Of a DNA stretch of 64,000 bases, positions 57,731 through 64,000 are shown piece after piece. Under the pieces are notes generated by a model, which saw only the letters and a list, made by a program, of their open reading frames with translations, had not been told where the DNA came from and made no database searches. Both the position numbers and the translations under genes were made by a program. Source of the stretch: Micrasema longulum (taxonomy: Eukaryota; Arthropoda; Insecta; Trichoptera; Brachycentridae); the NCBI GenBank assembly GCA_022494885.1, contig JAGVSM010001196.1, positions 1 through 64,000 on the forward strand. The letters are read 5' to 3'. Position 1 is the stretch's first letter. Each line of letters opens with the position of its first letter.

Positions 57731-57884
57731 AAACCAGAACAGGACTATCAAGACGTCATACGAAATGACTAATATAATAGATGGATTGATTTAAAAAAAA
57801 AGTGCATCCCCTTTCGAGCATACATAATACCTTCTCGCACCAAACTTAAGTGACTTAACAATAATTTGAGATTGTCCAAATGAA

Positions 57885-57990
57885 AGTGTCCACTCAAACC
57901 AGCAAACGACAGAGAATAAGTCCTGTAAATGCCTAGACTTCCATATTCCCTTCTCTAAAATATTCTCCATCTCTGTTGTAATTTTTTAAG
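57885..57990. repeat. foldback family E, one arm
   Basis: ACTCAAACCAGCAAACGACA, CCTGTAAATGCCTAGACTTC and CCATCTCTGTTGTAATTTTT. Confidence 0.65.
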
Positions 57991-58010
57991 TGATTTAATT
58001 TTTTTCAGCA

Positions 58011-58165
58011 GCTTGTCCCCATATACCCAACACCGCATCTGAAGACATAAGTGTCCTTGGCGGTGATCACATTCACGGAAAAATGATTTGTTGTCGAACG
58101 AGAAATGCTGCCCGAAGGATCTCTCTGTAATCTGGTAGCCTAAGCAGCTTTGTACTGAAATACAA
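58011..58165. other. unidentified GC-rich exon-like block
   Basis: About 150 bp of balanced composition between AT-rich flanks. It has acceptor-like TTTTTTTCAG on the plus strand at the left and TGTATTTCAG on the minus strand at the right. Plus frame: ACPHIPNTASEDISVLGG ... KMICCRTRNAARRISL and a stop. Minus frames: VNVITAKDTYVFRCGVGY ending MGTSC and a stop, or an overlapping CLGYQITERSFGQHFSF frame. No family is recognised. It sits between a foldback arm and a retroelement tail and may belong to either. Confidence 0.3.
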
Positions 58166-58189
58166 TTATTCAGAAGTACATAATATGCG

Positions 58190-58480
58190 CTTTATTGAAT
58201 TGACGAAAAGAGTGAAGAGAATTCTTCACTTACTAGGAACAAATTGATTGGACATGATCAATTCGCCGATATTCTTACAAAGCTTTTTAAATGCCTCAAA
58301 ATTGTTTTTGGAAGTCACCAGATTTGCATATCAGACAAGACCTATAACAGAACTACGGATAGTAGCAAGAAGCTCAATTCCGTAACCATAGAGAGCGGGA
58401 AGGAGACAAGACCACAGGATGTGTTCAGAATATTGATTAGGATATCCGCAGCAGCATGAAGAGGAATCAGTATATTAAAA
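58190..58480 (-). mobile_element. non-LTR retrotransposon C-terminal fragment (post-RNase H region)
   Basis: The minus strand reads CCGYPNQYSEHILWSCLLPA and IELLATIRSS. After a frameshift it gives NNFEAFKKLCKNIGELIMSN and FVNSIKRI. The C-x-CG-x-P-x-E-x-x-EHILW-x-C pattern with the following LL-x-x-L and F-x-x-x-L blocks closes the ORF2 of R1/jockey-type elements. Confidence 0.6.
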
Positions 58481-58688
58481 ACAAATATTTTTTTATTAAA
58501 TTTACCATGACCTGATAAAAACTGCGATAACCCAAGAAGATTTTAAGCTCTGATGCATTGAAGAAAGAAAAAGAAAGGAAAGCTTCCTTGAAGGGGAAGA
58601 TTCCTATCGCGGACGTGTTTTCATGTTGTTTTTTTAGAGTTAATATTTTTATACAAAAGTATTTGTTTATTTATTTATTTTATTTTAA

Positions 58689-59269
58689 TTTATTTGGGAA
58701 ATAAACAGTTCTACATACATATTTATGGTAAACGAATAGATATGGTGTATAAACTCAGAACTAATAACAGATTTCCACAAAGTATACAAAGTCAGTAAAG
58801 AAAATGTATTACATATTAAATAAATACATATAAGTTCATACATATGAAAATGTTACTTTCCTGTACTCGTAAATATTTTTCAATAATCAAAGAACTTTTT
58901 ATATTTTTTAAGAACAGTAAGTTATTGTAAATTGGGCAGGATTAGGACAAGGATGCTTGAAGAGAGGATAAGGAGGGGAAGGGAGATGTATTATTATAAT
59001 GTCTACTAAGTTACAAAATAATTTTTTAATCTGACAGAGTGATGTTTGTGTAATCTATATCTTTAAATTTTGTATTGTACACTGAAAAAGTCCTACGAAA
59101 AAAAGCATTTTTAACATACGATGTTTTACTTATTGGTACATGAAACAGGTGGTACCGTCTACAAATCCTGGCTGGCACATGTATTGTTATTAAACTAAGT
59201 AGTTCTGTACAGTCAACTATTCCTGTCATAATTTTGTGAAGCTGTAGTTGGTCCGCACACACTCTGCGG
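58689..59269 (-). mobile_element. jockey-like retrotransposon C-terminus and 3' UTR
   Basis: The 78-codon frame reads CADQLQLHKIMTGIVDCTEL, LSLITIHVPARICRRYHLFH, VPISKTSYVKNAFFRRTFSV and YNTKF. This is the jockey-like tail (LHKI-x-x-G-x-VDC-x-x-LL-x-x-I-x-x-HVPAR-x-x-R). The 3' UTR to 58689 is shared with 23288-23435, and a (TAAA)n-like tail follows at 58660. It is interrupted or bounded at 59270 by the RTE insertion. Confidence 0.82.
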
Positions 59270-60061
59270 TACTGTATGTTCGTCTTCTTCTTATGGTTCC
59301 TCTCCCCGATGGAGGTTGGAAATCATCATTGCGATTCTTACTTTATTGGCAGCTGCCCTGAACAAGGACTGAGTGCTGCAATGGAACCAGTCGCACAAGT
59401 TTTTAAGCCAAGAGATGCGCCTTCTACCTGCACTGCGTCTCCCTTCAATCTTTCCCTGTAGAATGACTTGTAAAAAAAAAAGCAAATAGTATGGAAAGCC
59501 TGCAACTATTATTGGACAAAGTTTATACGGCAAGTTTGAATAAAGGGCTAGAGATGAATATTTCTAAGACTAAATGTATGGTTATTCGGAAAAAGCCACA
59601 AACTTTCCCAATGACTTTAAAACTTGGAGCGCAGTTTATTGAGCAAGTTCATCAATATTAATATTTAGGAATGGGATCACTCGCAAGAGATCAAAGTCAG
59701 AATAGAGGTGGCGCGAGACTGCTTTTTCAGGATGCGTGACCTTCTTTGCAGTAGAGACTTTAATTTAGACCTCCGAATGCGCATTACTCGATGTTACGTC
59801 TTCTCGGTACTTTTTTACGGCGTCGAAACGTGGACACTCACCCAAAACACTTCAAAAAAGATCGAAGCCTTTGAAATGTGGTGCTACAGGAGGATATTAA
59901 AAATCTCCTGGGTGGATAGAGTCCGAAACGATGATGTTCTCCGACGGATGGAAAAATATAAAGAGGTACTGAAAACTATAAAGAAAAGAAAACTTGAGTA
60001 CTTTGGGCATGTGATGAGAGGCGAAAAATATAAAATTTTACAAGTCATTCTACTGTATGTT
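59270..60061. mobile_element. RTE-type retrotransposon copy with twin-priming inversion and 11-bp target duplication
   Basis: The insertion is bracketed by TACTGTATGTT at 59270-59280 and again at 60051-60061. Inside, 59281-59470 is the element's 3' end on the minus strand (LQVILQGKIEGRRSAGRRR, ISWLKNLCDWF, AAANKVRIAMMI). From 59483 to 60050 it is the preceding part on the plus strand: SMESLQLLLDKVY, LEMNISKTKCMVIRK, FYGVETWTLTQN, IEAFEMWCYRRILKIS, KLEYFGHVMRG and KILQVIL. Both halves contain ACAAGTCATTCTAC, so they overlap by about 14 nt. That inverted 5' part plus forward 3' part is the product expected from twin priming. One stop and one frameshift make it inactive. Confidence 0.88.
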
Positions 60062-60640
60062 AGTATTTTATTTTATTTAACACCGACTTTACCCTTGTGT
60101 ATCTGTAAAATTTAGGCTTTCGTTTTTCATTTATTTCGCCAGGTAGTTAGTTGTGCGTGAACTTACTAATATTAACATTTTTAATATATGCCCTATGAAT
60201 GTGGTTATCATAAAATAAGTCACCATGGATATGTAATATAAGATAATATAGAACCTTCCTAAACAAATTCAGCAACTTTGGGTTGTAAATTTCTGTAAAC
60301 ACTTTACGAAAAGGATCAGTATCCGAGGTCGACTGTATTAGGACAGTAGTGACGTCATACAGGGTAGACAAGCAGGACAATAGCACAAGATAAAGGAGCC
60401 CCGAGAGATTAGAGCGGTTAATAAGGACCAGGTATGGCACGAGGGATGGCTTGATAAGGGAAATGTAAAAGGAAATAAACAATAATACCTGAAAGGTACT
60501 TGTGTCCCTTGCTGTCTCTTTCTATATATGATGTAGGTAGGTTGATCCTTCAAATAACTAACGCACATAATTAGTCAGATGACGTTATTTTTGTAAGAAA
60601 AAACACTGTTTTTTAGTATGTCTAAACTGCTGGGTGTTAT
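60062..60640. other. unassigned; minus-strand open frame without motifs
   Basis: A 111-codon minus-strand frame at 60147-60482 (for example DTDPFRKVFTEIYNPKLLN) has no recognisable domain. It could be 5' sequence of the retroelement interrupted at 59270, or chance. Confidence 0.3.
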
Positions 60641-60649
60641 CTCCTAGGG

Positions 60650-60810
60650 AGTTTATGAAATTTAATATAAATATATTTTAGATAAAGTCTCACCCACAGT
60701 AATAAAGGTTTCAGCTGTTTTACTTCTCAAAATATTTTTATAGTGTGCAAAGCGATCACTTGATATACTATGACATGTAAACTGTCATGTTAATGCCTAG
60801 ACTGACCTAA
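60650..60810. repeat. foldback family E, scraps
   Basis: AATAAAGGTTTCAGCTGTTT and GTCATGTTAATGCCTAGACT match the interior of the family. Confidence 0.45.
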
Positions 60811-60834
60811 CACAGTCTAACACAATATCTACCT

Positions 60835-61622
60835 ATACGTATTCTTCTTCTTCTTATCAGCCCATTTCTCTCCACTGCTGAATACAGGCCTCTTCCGAAT
60901 TTTTCCATATTTTTCTGTCCTGGGCACTCTGTTTCTGTCTCCCTACTTTCCTTTTACTTTCGTAGGATCTCCAGTTTAGTTATCTGGGGTCCACCGATCG
61001 ACTTCTTGTCTCGCCACATGACCCGCCCACTTCCATTTTTGTCTTCTCGCTCTTTCTGCGATATCAGTCACCTTTGTACGGCGTCTTATCTCCTCATTCC
61101 TTATTTGGTCTCTCAGGAGACGCCCAATATTTGTCTTTCCATAGACCGCTGAGTGCACTTACTTTTGTGAACACTTCTAGCAGTGAGCGACATGGTTTCA
61201 AGACCGTATGTTGCCACCGGCAGAACACGAGAGTTGTAGACTTTGGCCTTCAGATTATTTTAGATTTCTTTATTTCTGAAAACGTGTTTTAGCTTTCCAA
61301 ATGCAGCCCAACTTAACCTGATTCATCTAGGCAGTTCCACAGTTTGATCAAATTTTCCCAATTTGATTTTGTGCCCAAGGTAAATAATGTACTCGTCAAC
61401 AGCACCAATAGTTTCACTTCCAGTACATATGTTGCTATGTATTGGACTCGAAATCTTGGTTTTGTGTTTATTAATTTCCAGACCGATCTTTCTAGAGGCT
61501 TCGTATAATTCTTTTACCATAGAGTCCAGTTCATTTACCTCTTCACTTATTATTACTATACCGTCTGCAAAACGGTGGTGATTTAGATACTTACCACTTA
61601 TTCTAACATTATCTACTACCAT
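60835..61622 (-). mobile_element. RTE/CR1-like endonuclease-reverse transcriptase fragment
   Basis: The minus strand reads VRISGKYLNHHRFADGIVII (FADD box altered to FADG), LYEASRKIGLEINKHKTKI and IIYLGHKIKLGKFDQT. Further down come GRLLRDQIRNEEIRRRTKV, IAERARRQKWKWAGHVAR and GLYSAVERNGLIRRRR. The 3' end is a GAAGAAGAAGAA run. The altered catalytic aspartate and several stops show it is dead. Confidence 0.85.
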
Positions 61623-61885
61623 TGTACACTTAGTGTCCTAATTTATATTATTTTAATTGTTCTTTTAAATAAACAGTTATATTACCTTATTCACTACTTA
61701 TAATATATCTAATCTATTGTTTTTTACATTTCGATGACTCAGTTTCATACAGTAATAAATAGAAATTACTAGTTTTCAGAAAAGGCTGTCCAAAGTTTTG
61801 AAACATCTAAATTGATTGATAACAAATAATGATTTATATATTATACTTCTTCTTAGACCAGATGGAGTCATCAACAACATTTTCA

Positions 61886-62094
61886 GTTAGTCCAAATTTT
61901 TGTAGACAAGAGCTGGATTTAACCCCTTAGGGAGCTGTTATAGTTAACATATTACAACAGACATGAAGATTCTTTTTTCGTTGTTTTTGTTTTATTTATT
62001 TTTTCTTTAAGTCTGTTGTCATATGTTAATATTAATAGTTCCTCAAAGAGTTAAATCCAGTCCTTGTCTACAAAAATTTGGACAAACTCAAAAC
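61886..62094. mobile_element. foldback family E, terminal arms only
   Basis: Left arm AGTCCAAATTTTTGTAGACA, AGAGCTGGATTTAACCCCTT, AACATATTACAACAGAC. Right arm GTCTGTTGTCATATGTTAAT, GAGTTAAATCCAGTCCTTGT, CTACAAAAATTTGGACAAAC. Arms of about 85 bp enclose only about 40 bp, so the interior found in larger copies is gone. This copy defines the outer ends of the family. Confidence 0.82.
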
Positions 62095-64000
62095 ATTTTT
62101 AATGAATTATATATGTGAAATACATACACAATATCTACTAGTTTTAGTCTAAAAAGAGATAAATAATAATCCTTAAGAGTAAAATTGAAGAAAGGAGGGG
62201 TTTTTTTTTAAAATTTTTTTTTTAGTTATCGCTCTATGAAACTGAGCCATCGATATACTCTTACATTTAATTTTAAGTATTTTTAAACTTTTTATGTATT
62301 TTTTGTTTTCTGCAATTTCTTAACTTTGTACTCGTATATTCCTTATCAAAGATGCACACTATCTCTACGAATTTGTATTGTTTTAAATCTGTACTAATAA
62401 CGCAAAAGGATAGAAGTCACAAATGACTTACTATAGAGACCATTTTAATTGTTCAGCTTTAGGCTAAATATTTTTAAAATTTTATTTTCATTGAGCTCAA
62501 AAGACATTTTTTTAAACCAAAAACAGTCCTAGTCATCATTATATTAGGTACTAATTATTCATTTAATTCACCAGTACTTGCATGCGGCGACTTGCAAATC
62601 AATACAGTCTTGATTAAAAAAATATTTAAAAAACCCCGCCGTTGCTTGGAAAACAATGAATAATTTTGCGAATTTAATAATAAATTTTATTTTTTCTGTT
62701 GCGATTTATTTTCTTATAGTCATTTGTATTTGTATATATTATATTTTAGTACACCACGATATAAAAGCGTTAATAAACGAATAAAATGATTCATATTGTT
62801 TTTGAAGAAAGAGACAATTTTAGAAGTGGACTTCCGTTCTTATGCTTCAAAAGTGCAGAAATACATTATCTAATAATTGTACACACCGCACGCGCCTGAT
62901 ACATAAAATAAAGAAATGACTAATCAGTAAAAAAAGGTTAACACATCTCGGCAAAACAAATTTTAAACTTTTCGACTTCTTGATTTCTTAGTTTTATATT
63001 TCAATCCCGAGATTATTATATCCAATGAGTAAGTATATATGTACATATCCTACACTGTACAATTTATACATATTAAAAATAGCATAAGTGACATAAAATA
63101 CAGGAGATATTGTCAATAATACTTTCAAAAAAATAAACCTAAATAAACACTCAGTAAAATAACAGTTTTTCCGATTATATTAATTGAAATCGGCTGATGG
63201 TATTTTACGATATCGAGTTATTCCGTGAACGATATAGAAAAAATACATTTTTTATTCATCTTTAATTAATGAAATTAATCGATCACTTTTTTATGGATAA
63301 TGATTGAAACGCTAGGTTTTTGTATCAACAGTTCACCCTGAAGTTGCCGTTTGTATGGAGGTCAAAACATCGACACAGATCGCACAAAATCACGAAATTA
63401 CAAACATCACGGTAGTTAGTTATGAAATCGAACAATTTTATTTCTAATATTCTATACAAGCATTTACTCTAAAAAAAATTATGTGTGGTGTTTTGCATTT
63501 TAATTATATGATTTATTTTTGTTTTAAAATCTATCCCATCAACAAAACAATCGTGTTTAGCGTTAAAAAGTACCTACATGTCGTAGAATAAATGGATTAA
63601 TACTATCTAATCTTGTTGGATTTTACAGATTTTACAAACAATCTTTCGGTAGCATAATCAATTACAGAAAATAGTAAAATAATCTTTAAATTTAAGATTA
63701 TTATAATTTATTTAATATGTGCAAAAAATTTCAATGGTAGTATCAATTCAAAGATAAATTTTATTGTAATTCTATGATTACTCATATAAAATTACTTTTA
63801 AAATCACCAGTTGGTATTTTGAATAGTTAACATTAGTTTAATTACTAAGACGAATTTTTTTAACATAAATAATAGTTGTATTTTACATAATACAATACAT
63901 TTTTCTAAATATGACAACTGCGAAATTCGTAATATTACATCAAACTAGCGTATTTATTAAGATAACTTTATTATTTGATTTCTAAAACAAAAATATTGCA
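62095..64000. other. no recognisable feature
   Basis: AT-rich, without supported genes or repeats. The first exon of transporter gene B could lie here or beyond the right edge. Confidence 0.4.

Overview
This is a piece of an animal nuclear genome, almost certainly an insect. It is AT-rich, gene-poor and packed with decayed transposable elements. The host genes are split into exons with GT..AG borders, and the best-preserved ones belong to the insect trehalose/sugar transporter family (Tret1-like, major facilitator superfamily). I cannot name the order or species. The non-LTR retrotransposon remnants and tRNA-headed SINEs are of kinds common in beetles and other insects.

Host genes, all on the minus strand: (1) At 51.4-52.85 kb, two coding exons of a Tret1-like sugar transporter ('gene B'), separated by a 116-bp intron. 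(2) At 16.7-27.65 kb, two homologous exons of a paralogue ('gene A'). The same intron here is 9.6 kb and full of transposons. In both genes the upstream exon is exactly 398 nt, entered in phase 1 and left in phase 0. (3) At 10.90-10.95 kb, a possible 52-nt first coding exon ending in phase 1, as the transporter exons require; it may be the start of a third paralogue running off the left edge. (4) At 43.65-48.42 kb, a cysteine-rich secreted protein gene resembling insect peritrophin/chitin-binding proteins. It has three intact exons with matching phase-1 joins, plus three extra broken copies of the middle exon lying in the intron as a fossil tandem array.

The rest is mobile DNA. I see at least fifteen non-LTR retrotransposon pieces (jockey-like, RTE/CR1-like; endonuclease, reverse transcriptase and C-terminal parts), three tRNA-headed SINE families, and several MITE or foldback families. 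Notable cases are a hAT-type element with a perfect 8-bp target duplication, a 640-bp foldback with very GC-rich patches, a 1.5-kb foldback with another element inside one arm, a frequent foldback family caught in several rearranged states, and an RTE copy inverted by twin priming and bracketed by an 11-bp target duplication. One MITE-like repeat carries a hammerhead-ribozyme-like core. Microsatellites lie at 25.4, 41.0, 42.5 and 45.8 kb.

The transporter array and the cysteine-rich gene share a strand, but nothing shows that they are functionally linked. Transporters of this family move trehalose or other sugars across cell membranes, and the cysteine-rich protein is predicted to be secreted. 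First exons of genes A and B and the signal-peptide exon of the cysteine-rich gene were not found. Long stretches, especially 27.7-31.0 and 62.1-64.0 kb, show nothing I can interpret.
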